Below are positions 41,529-51,326 of a DNA stretch of 64,000 bases, piece after piece. Position 1 is the first letter of the stretch; each line of letters starts with the position of its first letter. Under the pieces are notes generated by a model. The model had not been told where the DNA came from and ran no database searches. It saw nothing but the letters and a program-made list of their open reading frames with translations. Source of the DNA: Rhodococcus sp. 14-2483-1-2. GTDB taxonomy: Bacteria > Actinomycetota > Actinomycetes > Mycobacteriales > Mycobacteriaceae. The position numbers and the translations under genes were made by a program. The DNA is taken from NCBI RefSeq assembly GCF_002259405.1, contig NZ_NPFW01000007.1, positions 62,001-126,000 on the forward strand, given 5' to 3'.

Positions 41529-42896
41529 ATGGCAAGCAAATCCGCTTCTGCCACCGCCCATCCGAACAGGAATGCGCGGCGCGCGGCGGCCTCAGGCTTC
41601 CTCGGAAGTGCACTCGAGTACTACGACTTCTTCATCTACGGCTCCGCCGCCGCGCTCGTGTTCCCCGCCATCTTCTTCACCGGCGGCGGACCGACCGCCA
41701 CCCTGCTGTCGATCGGAACCCTCGGTGTCGCCTACATCGCACGGCCCCTCGGAGCGGTTCTGTGGGGCCACCTCGGTGATCGCTACGGCCGAAAGAACGC
41801 GTTGCTGGGCTGTCTGCTCATGATGGGCATCGCTACGGTTCTGGTCGGCTGCCTCCCCACATACGACACCATCGGAATCGCTGCACCGATCATCCTCGTC
41901 ATTCTGCGACTGCTGCAGGGCCTGTCCGCCGGCGGCGAGTCACCGGGGTCCTCTGCATTGACGCTCGAACACGCACCAGCGCACCGTCGCGCATTCTTCA
42001 CCTCGTTCACGATGAGCGGCATCATGTTCGGCATCGTCATCTCGAGCCTGGTGTTCATCCCCGTCGCAGCGCTACCCGACGAAGACCTCTATTCCTGGGG
42101 ATGGCGTATACCGTTCCTGCTCAGCATCATCGTCACAGCCGTCGCGATCTGGCTGCGACGCAGCCTCGACGAGCCCGAAGTTTTCGAGGAACTCAAAGAG
42201 CAGGACGAGACCGCGGGTGTTCCCGTCGTCGAGATGTTCCGATCCCATTGGCGCACGGTCATCCGCATCAGCCTCAGCGCCAGCTTCGCGATGATCAACA
42301 CGATCGTCAACGTCTTCGCTCTCGCCTACGCGGTGAACGTCGTCGGTTTCGAGCGCACCACGATGCTGCTCGCCATCGCGTCCGCAAATTTTGTCGCCGT
42401 CCTCACCCAGCCGCTCTACGGCATCCTTGCCGACCGCATCGGACGCAAACCGGTCTTCGTCGTCGGCGTCCTCGGCGCAGGTGCCATGGTGTTCGCATTC
42501 TTCCATGCCATCGGCACCGGCAGCGTACCAATGGTTTTCGCTGCGGGCATCGTTCTGATCGGCGTCTTCTACGCCATGCCCAACGGCATCTACCCGGCAT
42601 ACTTTCCCGAGCAGTTTCCCGCCAAGGTTCGCTACACCGGTATGGCGGTGAGCCTCATGCTCGGCCTTCTCGCCGCCGGCTTCACCCCCGCCATCGCTCA
42701 GTCGATCACCTCCGGCGACACCAGCAACTGGGGACCGGTCGCCTGGATGTGCATGGGCTTCGCCGCTCTGGCTGCTGTCGCGGTTCTGACCGGACCCGAA
42801 ACCTTCCGCACTCCCACCGAGGAACTCGGCGAGAAAGCCACTGAGCAGGCGCAGGCCGGAAAGCCTGCCAAGCTGCTTGCGGACAACTCCGCCTGA
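41529..42896 (+). CDS. MFS transporter, MHS (metabolite:H+ symporter) family, shikimate-permease-like
   Basis: The 455-residue protein has 12 predicted spans. [20 protein letters not shown] is the MHS N-terminal signature and [20 protein letters not shown] the loop 2-3 motif, repeated as [40 protein letters not shown] and the [20 protein letters not shown] segment are typical. The family imports shikimate, dicarboxylates or aromatic acids with protons. The next gene encodes a shikimate dehydrogenase homologue, which favours a shikimate/quinate-like substrate. ATG 41529 gives a normal polar N-terminus. Confidence 0.88.
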   Translation: MASKSASATAHPNRNARRAAASGFLGSALEYYDFFIYGSAAALVFPAIFFTGGGPTATLLSIGTLGVAYIARPLGAVLWGHLGDRYGRKNALLGCLLMMGIATVLVGCLPTYDTIGIAAPIILVILRLLQGLSAGGESPGSSALTLEHAPAHRRAFFTSFTMSGIMFGIVISSLVFIPVAALPDEDLYSWGWRIPFLLSIIVTAVAIWLRRSLDEPEVFEELKEQDETAGVPVVEMFRSHWRTVIRISLSASFAMINTIVNVFALAYAVNVVGFERTTMLLAIASANFVAVLTQPLYGILADRIGRKPVFVVGVLGAGAMVFAFFHAIGTGSVPMVFAAGIVLIGVFYAMPNGIYPAYFPEQFPAKVRYTGMAVSLMLGLLAAGFTPAIAQSITSGDTSNWGPVAWMCMGFAALAAVAVLTGPETFRTPTEELGEKATEQAQAGKPAKLLADNSA

Positions 42897-42948
42897 CCCG
42901 GAATTCCTCTCGCGCAGTTTCGGATTCGACACAATCGAAGGGCTCACC

Positions 42949-43818
42949 GTGTCCACGAACACGCACCATCACATCGGACTGATCGGCAGCGCGATTTCGA
43001 CATCGCTCTCGCCCGACCTGCACAACCGCGAGGCCTCCCGTCTCGGCCTCGATGACTACTGCTACGAACTGATCGAACTCGACATGCAGTCGGATCCGGG
43101 CCGCCCTCTGCACGAGGCGATCTCGGCCGGCTACACCGGATTCAACGTCACCCACCCGTTCAAGCAAACGATCATCGATTCGTTGGACGAGTTGTCCGAC
43201 GATGCCCGGATGCTCGGTGCCGTCAACACCATTGCCGTGCGTGACGGCAAATCCATCGGATTCAACACGGACCACACAGGATTCATGTCCGCGCTACGCA
43301 CCGGACTCCCCGGAGCCGAGCTGGGCCGCGTGGCACTGATCGGAGCAGGCGGGGCCGGCTCTGCCGTCGCATTCGCTCTTGCGGCCGCAGGAGTGACGGA
43401 CCTCCGTATCTGTGATGTCGACCGCAACCGCTCGCAGGAGTTGAGCACACGTCTCTCGCAGTCCATACCGACAGCGACGGCAACACCGTTCACACCCGAC
43501 GCGATCGAATCGATTCTCGCGACATCGCACGGAGTGGTCAACGCCTCTCCGATCGGAATGACCGGCCATCCCGGCACCCCGTTCGACACGGCGGCTTTGC
43601 GCGCGTCCATGTGGGTGGCGGACATCGTCTACCGACCGATGCAGACCGAGCTCATCTCCGCCGCACGCGTCGCCGGATCCCCAGTGCTCGATGGCGGACG
43701 AATGCTCGTCGCCCAGGCCGCAGACACGTTCGCCCTCCTCACCGGGGCGGCCCCCGATCGAGAAAGAATGCGTCAACATCTCACCGAACTCGTTGCTGCG
43801 CAATCGATCGCAGCGTGA
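42949..43818 (+). CDS. Shikimate/quinate dehydrogenase family protein
   Basis: The 289-residue protein is AroE-like. SAISTSLSPDLHN is the substrate-binding serine loop, NVTHPFKQTIIDSLDE carries the catalytic Lys72, GFNTDHTGFMSAL the catalytic Asp108, and VALIGAGGAGSAVAFALAAA the nucleotide motif. It oxidises shikimate or quinate to the 3-dehydro form, or a related compound. GTG 42949 has GAAGGG 7 bp upstream. Placement after a MHS permease and before catabolic oxidoreductases suggests degradation rather than aromatic biosynthesis; the lack of other aro genes nearby supports this. Confidence 0.88.
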   Translation: MSTNTHHHIGLIGSAISTSLSPDLHNREASRLGLDDYCYELIELDMQSDPGRPLHEAISAGYTGFNVTHPFKQTIIDSLDELSDDARMLGAVNTIAVRDGKSIGFNTDHTGFMSALRTGLPGAELGRVALIGAGGAGSAVAFALAAAGVTDLRICDVDRNRSQELSTRLSQSIPTATATPFTPDAIESILATSHGVVNASPIGMTGHPGTPFDTAALRASMWVADIVYRPMQTELISAARVAGSPVLDGGRMLVAQAADTFALLTGAAPDRERMRQHLTELVAAQSIAA

Positions 43819-43829
43819 GAGGAACAACA

Positions 43830-45788
43830 GTGAGTACACTTCCCTCGTTCGCCCAGCCGCTTCGAATCGGCACACTCACCCTCCGAAACCGATTCGTCTC
43901 CGCACCGATGGAGCGCAACTATTGCGAGATCGACGGCACCATGACCGATCGCTACATCGCCTACCTCGAACGCCGAGCCGCAGGCGGAGCGGCCCTGATC
44001 TTCACCGAAGCCAGCTACGTCCGCGCCGACGGTAAGGGACGCATCCGACAGATGGGCGTCGACGTCGACGAACGGATCCCCGGAATCAGAAAGATGGCCG
44101 ATGCGCTTCATGCCCACGGAGCACTTGTCGGCGTCGAACTCAACCACGGCGGCCGGACTGCCCAAGGAAGTGTCAGCGGATTCACCCCCGTCGCCCCGTC
44201 GCCCGTTCCCTGCGCGGTCGTCGGCGGCGAGATGCCCGAACAGCTCGAGGAGGACGATATCGAGCACATCATCGAATGCTTCGGTGAAGCTGCCCGTCGA
44301 TGCCGTCAAGCAGGAGTCGATGTCATCTCCCTGCACGGGGGACACGGCTACCTGATCCACCAATTCCTCTCCCCCGCTTACAATCTCCGTGACGACAAAT
44401 GGGCCGAGCCCACACTGTTCGTCAACCGCGTCATCGACGCCGTACGCGCAGCAGCTCCGGACGTGGCTCTCGGAATTCGGTTCTCTGCGTTCGAGGGGAT
44501 CGACAACGGTCTCGACGCCGAGACCACCCGCGCCAGAATCGACGCCATCGACACCGACCGCCTGGACTTCCTCGACGTCTCGGCAGGAAACTACGAAGCT
44601 GGCCAATGGATCATCCAGCCCGGCGAGTGGAAGCGCGGACTTCTCGCGCCGTATGCGGAGCAATACACCCGTGACTTCGAGATCCCCGTCGGTGTCGCAG
44701 GACGAATCAGCAGCCCCGAGGCCGCCGACGCGGTGATCTCCTCCGGCCAAGCAGATTTCGTGAGCATGGCACGAACCCTGCACGCTGATCCTGACTTCCC
44801 GAACCGCGTCCTCGCCGGCGAGCGGTACCGCCCGTGCATAGCGTGCAACTACTGCATCGACTCCCTTGCCGCGGGGCCGATTCCGTGCTCGGTCAACCCA
44901 TGGGTCGGCCGGGAGATCGACCAACCGAGCCTGCGTGTGTCCGACGCGTTCGCTGCAGCGGTCGTCGGCGGTGGCCCCGCCGGCATGGCGGTGGCGCGTG
45001 AACTCGCTCTCACAGGCCATCGAGTGGACCTGTTCGACGAGAGGCCTACTCTCGGAGGTGATTTCGCGCTCGCATCGAGCCTGCACGAGTACCCGGAGTA
45101 CCGGCAGATCGTGCAGTGGTATCTCGACGAACTGGCCGATCTGAACGTCACCACCCACCTCGGCGAGACCGTCGAGGGGCGAGCGCTGGCCGAGGGGAAC
45201 TTCGATACGATCGTCCTCGCCACCGGAGGGCGCGGACCTACGATCGACCTTCCGGGTTCACATACCCGCCGCGTGCGAGACGTCCGAGAGTTCCTACTCG
45301 CAGCGGAATCACCACCGCCCGCGATCACCATCTTCGGTGCCGACCGCGAAGCAGCAGCAGTCGCCGACGACCTGTTGCAACGCGGAACGCGTGTAGTGAT
45401 GGTGGGGCCACAGCAGCAGATCGCCCATGACGTAGGGCGGCGCGGCAAGATCGTGCTCCTTCCTCGCCTCGCAGCGGCTGCCGGTCTGACCACGTACCTG
45501 TCGTCGATCGTCACCGCCGTCGACCATGGCCGAGTCGAGATCCGCACCGACGGACAGACCCGCTGGGTCGACGCACCCGGCGAGTTGCTCATATCCCACG
45601 GCATCGAGCCCCGTACGGATTTGCTGGACATCGCGAGATCCCTCGAGCCGCGTTTGGGAGTTCATACCGTCGGTGATGCAAGCGGCGACGGTGGTTCCAT
45701 CCACGCTGCACTCGTCACTGCCGCCGACGTGGCTGCCCGCATCACCGTCGACGCGGCTGCAGTCTCGAAGGAACAGGTCGACGCATGA
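43830..45788 (+). CDS. NADH:flavin oxidoreductase / 2,4-dienoyl-CoA reductase-like Fe-S flavoprotein
   Basis: The 652-residue protein has three parts. An OYE TIM barrel (residues about 1-330) includes SLHGGHGYLIHQFLSPAYN. Four Cys for a 4Fe-4S cluster, C336, C339, C342 and C353, lie in RPCIACNYCIDS and PIPCSVNP. A C-terminal FAD/NAD(P) domain has AAVVGGGPAGMAVARELALT. This is the layout of DCR and trimethylamine dehydrogenase-like enzymes. It should reduce an activated C=C bond or oxidise an amine/alicyclic ring. GTG 43830 has AGAGGAA upstream, and its end overlaps the AKR start. Confidence 0.9.
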   Translation: MSTLPSFAQPLRIGTLTLRNRFVSAPMERNYCEIDGTMTDRYIAYLERRAAGGAALIFTEASYVRADGKGRIRQMGVDVDERIPGIRKMADALHAHGALVGVELNHGGRTAQGSVSGFTPVAPSPVPCAVVGGEMPEQLEEDDIEHIIECFGEAARRCRQAGVDVISLHGGHGYLIHQFLSPAYNLRDDKWAEPTLFVNRVIDAVRAAAPDVALGIRFSAFEGIDNGLDAETTRARIDAIDTDRLDFLDVSAGNYEAGQWIIQPGEWKRGLLAPYAEQYTRDFEIPVGVAGRISSPEAADAVISSGQADFVSMARTLHADPDFPNRVLAGERYRPCIACNYCIDSLAAGPIPCSVNPWVGREIDQPSLRVSDAFAAAVVGGGPAGMAVARELALTGHRVDLFDERPTLGGDFALASSLHEYPEYRQIVQWYLDELADLNVTTHLGETVEGRALAEGNFDTIVLATGGRGPTIDLPGSHTRRVRDVREFLLAAESPPPAITIFGADREAAAVADDLLQRGTRVVMVGPQQQIAHDVGRRGKIVLLPRLAAAAGLTTYLSSIVTAVDHGRVEIRTDGQTRWVDAPGELLISHGIEPRTDLLDIARSLEPRLGVHTVGDASGDGGSIHAALVTAADVAARITVDAAAVSKEQVDA

Positions 45789-46618
45789 CGCTGCCCCGCT
45801 CCCGGCCCACCATCGATATCCGCGAGGCCATCCCCGCCATCGGGCTGGGCACGTGGCCACTGACCGGTGGACCCGCCACCGATGCCGTCCTGACCGCAAT
45901 CGAATCCGGATACCGGTCCATCGACACCGCAGCGGTGTACGAGAACGAGGAGGCAGTGGGAAGAGCATTGTCCGAGTGCATGGTTCCCCGAGGCGAGCTG
46001 TTCGTCTGCACCAAACTCCGCGGTACCGACCACGTCTCCGGTGATGTTCGCGGTGCGATCGAACGCAGTATCGACCGACTCGGCCTGGACTACCTGGATC
46101 TGTTCCTGATTCATTGGCCACTTCCCAAGCACAACAGGTACGTAGCGGCCTTCGAAGCACTGCTCGACTGCCGTGACGCCGGGCTCGTGCGATACGTGGG
46201 AGTATCCAACTTCACCGAGAAACATCTTCGGCGGACAACTGCTGCAACCGGAGAAGCACCGGCTGTCAACCAAATTCAGATGGATCCGACACTGGCACGC
46301 CGCCCGATCCGTCGGGTACACGACGAACTCGGCGTCGTGACCCAGTCGTGGAGCCCCTTGGGTCGCGGAGAGGTCGTCGCCTCCGATGTCGTCGCCGCCA
46401 TCGCAACGCGCCTCGGGTGCACGCCTGCACAGGTCGCGCTGGCCTGGCACCTGCACAACGGGGTGGTTCCGATCGTGAGATCCGCGAACCCGGCCAGACA
46501 AGCAGAGAACCTGGCAGCACGCGGGATACAGCTCGCCGACGACGATATCGCCGCACTCGCTGATCTGGACCGGGGCGAATCGGCCGCACGAAATCCAGAG
46601 AAAGAGGAGCACTACTGA
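45785..46618 (+). CDS. Aldo/keto reductase
   Basis: The 277-residue protein has the compact AKR form (2,5-diketogluconate-reductase-like): YRSIDTAAVYENEEAVGRAL with Asp and Tyr, FVCTKLRGTD with Lys, and LFLIHWPLPKHNRY with His. Two further motifs are RYVGVSNFTEKHL and VVPIVRSANPARQAENLAA, the NADPH loop. It is joined by 4-bp and 1-bp overlaps to the genes on either side, so it acts in the same pathway. It probably reduces a keto group on a ring or sugar-like acid. Confidence 0.88.
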   Translation: MTLPRSRPTIDIREAIPAIGLGTWPLTGGPATDAVLTAIESGYRSIDTAAVYENEEAVGRALSECMVPRGELFVCTKLRGTDHVSGDVRGAIERSIDRLGLDYLDLFLIHWPLPKHNRYVAAFEALLDCRDAGLVRYVGVSNFTEKHLRRTTAATGEAPAVNQIQMDPTLARRPIRRVHDELGVVTQSWSPLGRGEVVASDVVAAIATRLGCTPAQVALAWHLHNGVVPIVRSANPARQAENLAARGIQLADDDIAALADLDRGESAARNPEKEEHY

Positions 46619-47703
46619 TGGCACTGCGTATCGGCATCGTCGGATGCGGACGGATCGCGCGCAATCACGCCCGAGCCCTGCGGCTGATCGACAGCGTCGA
46701 GGTGGTCGGATGCTGCGACACCGATCTCGATCGCGCTCGAAAGTTTCCCGTCGACAACGGCATTGCTTTCGGAGTGCGCAGTGTCGAGGAGTTGATCGCA
46801 CATGGGCTCGATGCGGTAACCGTCTGCACCCCGCATCCAGTACACGAGCAGGTCGTACTCACCGCAGCCGCTGCGGGTCTACATGTGTTGTGCGAGAAGC
46901 CGATAGCAGTGGACCTGGCCGCGGCCGACCGAATGATCGACGCGACCGACCGCGCGGGGGTCACCTTCGGCGTACTTTTCCAGCGACGATTCTGGCCAGC
47001 TTCCCAGCGAATCAGAGCTGCCATCGACGACGGACGACTCGGAGTTCCGATGCTCGGGGAAGCCTCGGTCGTTCTGCATCGGCCCTCGGCGTACTACTCG
47101 GCGGACGCATGGCGCGGCCGTTGGGACACCGACGGAGGAGGCGTACTCATGACCCAAGCGATCCACCAGATCGACATGCTGCAATGGTTCATGGGCGAGG
47201 CCGTGTCCGTCGCCGGTTTCATCCGCACCCACACTCACGGTGACCATATGGAGACCGAAGACTCCGCCTCCGCAGTCATCTCCTTCGCTTCCGGCGGGAC
47301 GGCGACTGTCACTGCCACCACCGGTGCCAACCTCAACCTCGGCAACCGGGTGACCGTCGTCGGCAGTACCGGTGCCATAGCCAGCGTTCTCGAATTTCCG
47401 GAGGGCAGCGAAGGCGTGAACGAGCTGTGGACCGTTCCCGGTGAGGTATCGCTCGGCACCGTGTTCTCCGCGGATACCGATGCCAACCTCGATGTCGACG
47501 AGGTCAACGCTGGACTCGCCGACTTTCACACTCTTCAGGTTCAGGACTTCGCCGAGGCGATCCTCACCGGGAGTCGCCCAGCCGTGACCGGACGCGACGC
47601 CCGGGCCTCGCTCGCGATAGTGGCCGGAATCTACGAGTCCTCACGGACCGGCCGCGTCGTCGACCTCACTCCTACAACGACACTCGTCTCGGAAGGATCT
47701 TGA
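46618..47703 (+). CDS. Gfo/Idh/MocA family oxidoreductase
   Basis: The 361-residue protein has the N-terminal Rossmann motif IGIVGCGRIARNHARALRL, and LHVLCEKPIAVDLAAADRMI with the conserved EKP. The C-terminal alpha/beta domain has RGRWDTDGGGVLMTQAIHQI, DMLQWFMGEAVSVAG, with the usual catalytic His. This family oxidises or reduces polyols, sugars and inositols with NAD(P). It fits the catabolism of a polyhydroxylated ring. Its start overlaps the AKR stop by one base. Confidence 0.9.
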   Translation: MALRIGIVGCGRIARNHARALRLIDSVEVVGCCDTDLDRARKFPVDNGIAFGVRSVEELIAHGLDAVTVCTPHPVHEQVVLTAAAAGLHVLCEKPIAVDLAAADRMIDATDRAGVTFGVLFQRRFWPASQRIRAAIDDGRLGVPMLGEASVVLHRPSAYYSADAWRGRWDTDGGGVLMTQAIHQIDMLQWFMGEAVSVAGFIRTHTHGDHMETEDSASAVISFASGGTATVTATTGANLNLGNRVTVVGSTGAIASVLEFPEGSEGVNELWTVPGEVSLGTVFSADTDANLDVDEVNAGLADFHTLQVQDFAEAILTGSRPAVTGRDARASLAIVAGIYESSRTGRVVDLTPTTTLVSEGS

Positions 47704-47704
47704 C

Positions 47705-49423
47705 ATGACACCCACCGACAATATCTACGACGTCGTCGTCATCGGGTCCGGTGCGGGTGGTCTGTCGACCGCAATCGCGGCCGCTCGAGGTGGTGCCTCG
47801 GTTCTCGTCGTCGAGAAAGCCGATGTCTGCGGAGGTGCCACCGCATGGTCCGGCGGATGGATGTGGACACCGCGCACCAGGTTCGCCCACGCCGCCGGGC
47901 TCCATGAAGACCGCGAAACCCCGCGCACCTACCTCGAACACAGACTCGGCGAGAACTTCGACGCCGCCAAAGTCGACGCCCTACTCGACGGTGCACCGGA
48001 AATGGTCGAATTCTTCGAGAAGAACACCGCGCTGCAGTTCGTCCCCGGTACACACGTCGCCGACATCCACGGCGACACCCCCGGAGCCGGCACCGGCAAT
48101 CGCTCAGTGGCTCCGAAACCGGTCGACCTCCGCACGCTCGGACCCGACGTTGCAGTCCTCCTGCGGCGGCAACTCTACGAAACCTCCTTCCTCGGAATGG
48201 GAATCATGGCCGGACCCGATCTGCAGGGATTCCTGCACGGCACCAGATCGGTGTCGGCATTCGCGCATTGCGCCCGACGCGTCACCCGACACATGTTCGA
48301 TCTCGCGACAAAGCGGCGAGGACAGCATCTCGTCAACGGCACAGCACTGGTCGGTCGCTTGCTCCGGTCCGCGCTCGACTCCGATGTCGATATCCGAGTT
48401 CGCACCGCAGCGACAGCTCTGATCACCGATGAGAGCGGCCGCGTCGTGGGCGTTCGTCTCACCGGGCCTGATGGTGCCTACAGCGTGCACGCACGCAGCG
48501 GTGTCGTCCTGGCGACCGGCGGATTCACCCATGATCTCGATCGTTGTCGAGAGTTGTTCCCGCGCAGCCCATCCGTCACCGAACATCGCACATTGACTCC
48601 GGAAACGACCACGGGAGAGGGGATCTCGCTCGGCGAATCGGTGGGTGGACGACTGGATACGTCACTCGCCTCGCCCGTCGCCTACTGCCCGGTTTCGATC
48701 ATCAAGTATCGCAACGGAAAAGAAGGCGTATTCCCACACATCCTCGATCGCGGTAAACCTGGGGTGATCGGCGTCCTCGCCGACGGGCGACGATTCGTCA
48801 ACGAGGCGCTGGGATACCACGATTACACCCTGGCGATGATGGACACGGTTCCCGATGGCGAGGAAGTCTGTTCGTGGCTGATCGCGGACCAGCAGTACAT
48901 TCGCTACCTCCCTCTCGGAATGGCGAAGCCTTTTCCGATCCCCACCTTGCCGTACCTGCGGTCCGGCTACTTGCAGCGCGGAAAGACCGTGCGAGAACTT
49001 GCCGAGAAGATCGGAGTGGATCCCGACGGCCTCGACAAAACCGTTGCTGCGTTCAACGAGGGGGCACGAGACGGCGTCGATCTCGAGTTCGATAGGGGAA
49101 CAACCGCATTCAATCGAGCATCCGGGGATGCGTCGAACCCGTGGCCGAATCCTTCACTGGCTCCCCTCGAGAAGGGACCGTTCTACGCAGTGAAGGTCAT
49201 CCCGGGCAGCTTCGGCACGTTCGCGGGATTGATCACCGACGCATCGTCTCGGGTCCTCGATGCCGGCGACGAGCCGATTGCCGGTCTTTCCGCAGTGGGC
49301 GTCGATCAAGCCAGTGTGATGGGTGGGCACTACCCCTCCGGCGGAATCAACCTCGGACCCGCAATGACATTCGGCTACCTCACCGGCCGTCGCCTCGCCA
49401 CACAGACAGGAACACCATCATGA
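47705..49423 (+). CDS. FAD-dependent oxidoreductase, KstD/fumarate reductase flavoprotein superfamily
   Basis: The 572-residue protein starts VVVIGSGAGGLSTAIAAARG and VVEKADVCGGATAWSGGWMW, the FAD dinucleotide motif of the 3-ketosteroid Delta1-dehydrogenase/flavocytochrome c group. It ends GVDQASVMGGHYPSGGINLG, PAMTFGYLTGRRLA, the FAD-capping segment. No heme-binding or Tat/Sec signal is seen, so it is cytoplasmic. It would introduce or remove a double bond next to a carbonyl, for example on the way from an alicyclic ring to an aromatic one. Its stop overlaps the next start. Confidence 0.88.
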   Translation: MTPTDNIYDVVVIGSGAGGLSTAIAAARGGASVLVVEKADVCGGATAWSGGWMWTPRTRFAHAAGLHEDRETPRTYLEHRLGENFDAAKVDALLDGAPEMVEFFEKNTALQFVPGTHVADIHGDTPGAGTGNRSVAPKPVDLRTLGPDVAVLLRRQLYETSFLGMGIMAGPDLQGFLHGTRSVSAFAHCARRVTRHMFDLATKRRGQHLVNGTALVGRLLRSALDSDVDIRVRTAATALITDESGRVVGVRLTGPDGAYSVHARSGVVLATGGFTHDLDRCRELFPRSPSVTEHRTLTPETTTGEGISLGESVGGRLDTSLASPVAYCPVSIIKYRNGKEGVFPHILDRGKPGVIGVLADGRRFVNEALGYHDYTLAMMDTVPDGEEVCSWLIADQQYIRYLPLGMAKPFPIPTLPYLRSGYLQRGKTVRELAEKIGVDPDGLDKTVAAFNEGARDGVDLEFDRGTTAFNRASGDASNPWPNPSLAPLEKGPFYAVKVIPGSFGTFAGLITDASSRVLDAGDEPIAGLSAVGVDQASVMGGHYPSGGINLGPAMTFGYLTGRRLATQTGTPS

Positions 49424-50229
49424 CGCCAGCTCTGGGGCTCGCCGCGCTCACTGTGCTCGACAGTGCACCACTCGAGCAAGTGGCGCTGGCCGAGAAGCAC
49501 GGCTTCGACACCATCGGCGTCCGACTGCTGCCCGCTTCCCCAGGGACCACGGCCTATCCGCTGCACGAGAACCAAGCGGATCTCGACGAGCTGGCCCGAC
49601 GCCTGGCGGACTCCTCGGTCACGGTCTTCGACCTCGAAATCGTCCGTCTGGGAGAGGATTTCCGGTCGTCCGAGTACGAACGCTTCGTGGCTGCCGGTGC
49701 ACGTCTCGGAGCCAAAGCCGTATTGGTCGGCGGCGATGACCACGACCGCTCTCGGCTCACCGACTCCTACGCGCAATTCGCGGCGCTGTGCGCTGACTAC
49801 TCGATGGTTGCCAGCCTCGAATTCATGCCCTGGACAGCGGTACCCGATGCCCGCGCTGCACTCGACGTCGTCTCGCAGGCCGACGGTCCCGGCCGGAGCA
49901 TCCTCATCGACGCACTGCACGTGGACCGTTCGGCGACAACGCTGGCAGAACTGGCCGAGATCCCACGGGACTGGCTGCACTACGCACAGCTGTGCGATGG
50001 AAGTGTCCCAGCGCCGACCGAGACGGCCGAACTCATTCGTCACGCCCGCGAAGAGAGACTCGTCCCGGGCAGCGGCGGCATCGACCTCGATGGAATCTGG
50101 GCGACGCTACCTGGCGACCTCCCCGTGAGCATCGAGCTTCCCAACGAGCCACTGCGCCAGGAGGTCGGCACCGACGCCTGGCTCGATTCCCTCGTGTCGG
50201 CTGCACGGGAGTTGCTGGCACGCAAATGA
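49420..50229 (+). CDS. Sugar phosphate isomerase/epimerase-like TIM-barrel protein
   Basis: The 269-residue protein has the AP-endonuclease-2/xylose-isomerase barrel pattern: EQVALAEKHGFDTIGVRLLP, FDLEIVRLGEDFRSSEYERF, ASLEFMPWTAVPDARAALDV, RSILIDALHVDRSATTLAEL, HYAQLCDG and DLPVSIELPNEPL. The Glu and His residues at the metal positions are present. The family includes 3-dehydroshikimate dehydratase, which makes protocatechuate, so given the AroE homologue and MHS permease that role is attractive but not proven. It is the last gene of the operon (ATGA overlap). Confidence 0.83.
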   Translation: MTPALGLAALTVLDSAPLEQVALAEKHGFDTIGVRLLPASPGTTAYPLHENQADLDELARRLADSSVTVFDLEIVRLGEDFRSSEYERFVAAGARLGAKAVLVGGDDHDRSRLTDSYAQFAALCADYSMVASLEFMPWTAVPDARAALDVVSQADGPGRSILIDALHVDRSATTLAELAEIPRDWLHYAQLCDGSVPAPTETAELIRHAREERLVPGSGGIDLDGIWATLPGDLPVSIELPNEPLRQEVGTDAWLDSLVSAARELLARK

Positions 50230-50417
50230 CCATCGCTGCGGAGCGAAGATCGACAACGACAGCACCCACCCACTGAACATCCACGCCGAACTCGCAAACA
50301 CGACACCCCATCACCGAGCACCGGAAGGTCCAAGAAGGACGTCCGCACTGGGTTTCTGAACTATTTGCGAAGCAGCGTCGTCGACAGGCAAGATCTGCGG
50401 CCGGCCTGGTCGATCAT

Positions 50418-51326
50418 CTACGTAGTCGGCGATTTCCGGTGCCAGGGCGGCATCCCGCGAAGCCGCAGAACAGGCGGGTGCGCGTGATGCTGTCCGGACG
50501 CGGTTCGGCATGCGGGTGTCGGATCACTCCGACCGGCGACGTGCCCCGAGAAACGCACTCGCAGCGCGCGCCGTCGATCGGCGATCTCGAGCAGCCTGTC
50601 CTGGGACTGTGGGCGCGACAACTCCATGATCGACTCACACAGCCACGGCTCGAAATACCGCAGCGCCTCATCCGCACGCACCGATCCCGACTCGTCGGTG
50701 AGCACCTGCAACTGGTTTTCGCGCAGCAGGTTCAGCAATTCGTTTTGGTCGATCGGCTCCGGCCCACCCGGTACCGACGGATCGGGATCGATATCGCTCC
50801 ACCGCTGCAACTCCAGTTCGCAACGACGTGCGTTCGTCTCGATCACCGCAGCGACAGCGTCGGAACTCACACCGTCGGGCAATGCCGCAATCACTTGCGC
50901 CGCAGCCGCTTCGAAGCGAGCCCACCCCTGACGATCACCGGTTCGGTGCCACCACGTCATCGCGGCAGCGTGGTCCCACACCCGCACCAACTCCTGCTCC
51001 CGTTTGGGTAGAGACCGCATTGCCTCGCCGATCGCGAACCACCGATGCTGGCAATACCTGCGCGCTACATCTGCGGCATGCCGATCATCGGCGCTGCCGG
51101 TAATCTGCGCAGTACGCGCCAGCTTCTGATGATGCAGAAACGCTTTTCGTGCTCGGGACACCACCGCCGCGGTCTGCACTCGCGCAGTTCTACGCCTCCC
51201 GGGCAACCACGACTCCCAGAACTTCATCACATTCATCGTGTGTCGGACCTTTTCCGCTTCACGGCGGCCGCACCCACGACACAGAGACCGATCTCCCATC
51301 CGGTCATCGTTTTCGTGGGGCATCAT
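50418..51326 (-). CDS. Unrecognised protein with N-terminal Cys pair (302 aa)
   Basis: The protein begins MMPHENDDRMGDRSLCRGCG, giving a CxxC that could bind zinc with following Arg/His. It is then rich in Arg, Ala and Trp (RYCQHRWFAIGEAMRSLPKR, VRVWDHAAAMTWWHRTGDRQ, GWARFEAAAAQVIAALPDGV). The last 45 residues look low-complexity. I do not recognise a family. ATG 51326 is chosen because GAGGGGG lies about 6 bp upstream. It overlaps the end of the upstream small gene by about 20 bp, so both form an operon. Genomic context suggests an accessory insertion near a tRNA. Confidence 0.55.
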   Translation of the reverse strand: MMPHENDDRMGDRSLCRGCGRREAEKVRHTMNVMKFWESWLPGRRRTARVQTAAVVSRARKAFLHHQKLARTAQITGSADDRHAADVARRYCQHRWFAIGEAMRSLPKREQELVRVWDHAAAMTWWHRTGDRQGWARFEAAAAQVIAALPDGVSSDAVAAVIETNARRCELELQRWSDIDPDPSVPGGPEPIDQNELLNLLRENQLQVLTDESGSVRADEALRYFEPWLCESIMELSRPQSQDRLLEIADRRRALRVRFSGHVAGRSDPTPACRTASGQHHAHPPVLRLRGMPPWHRKSPTT

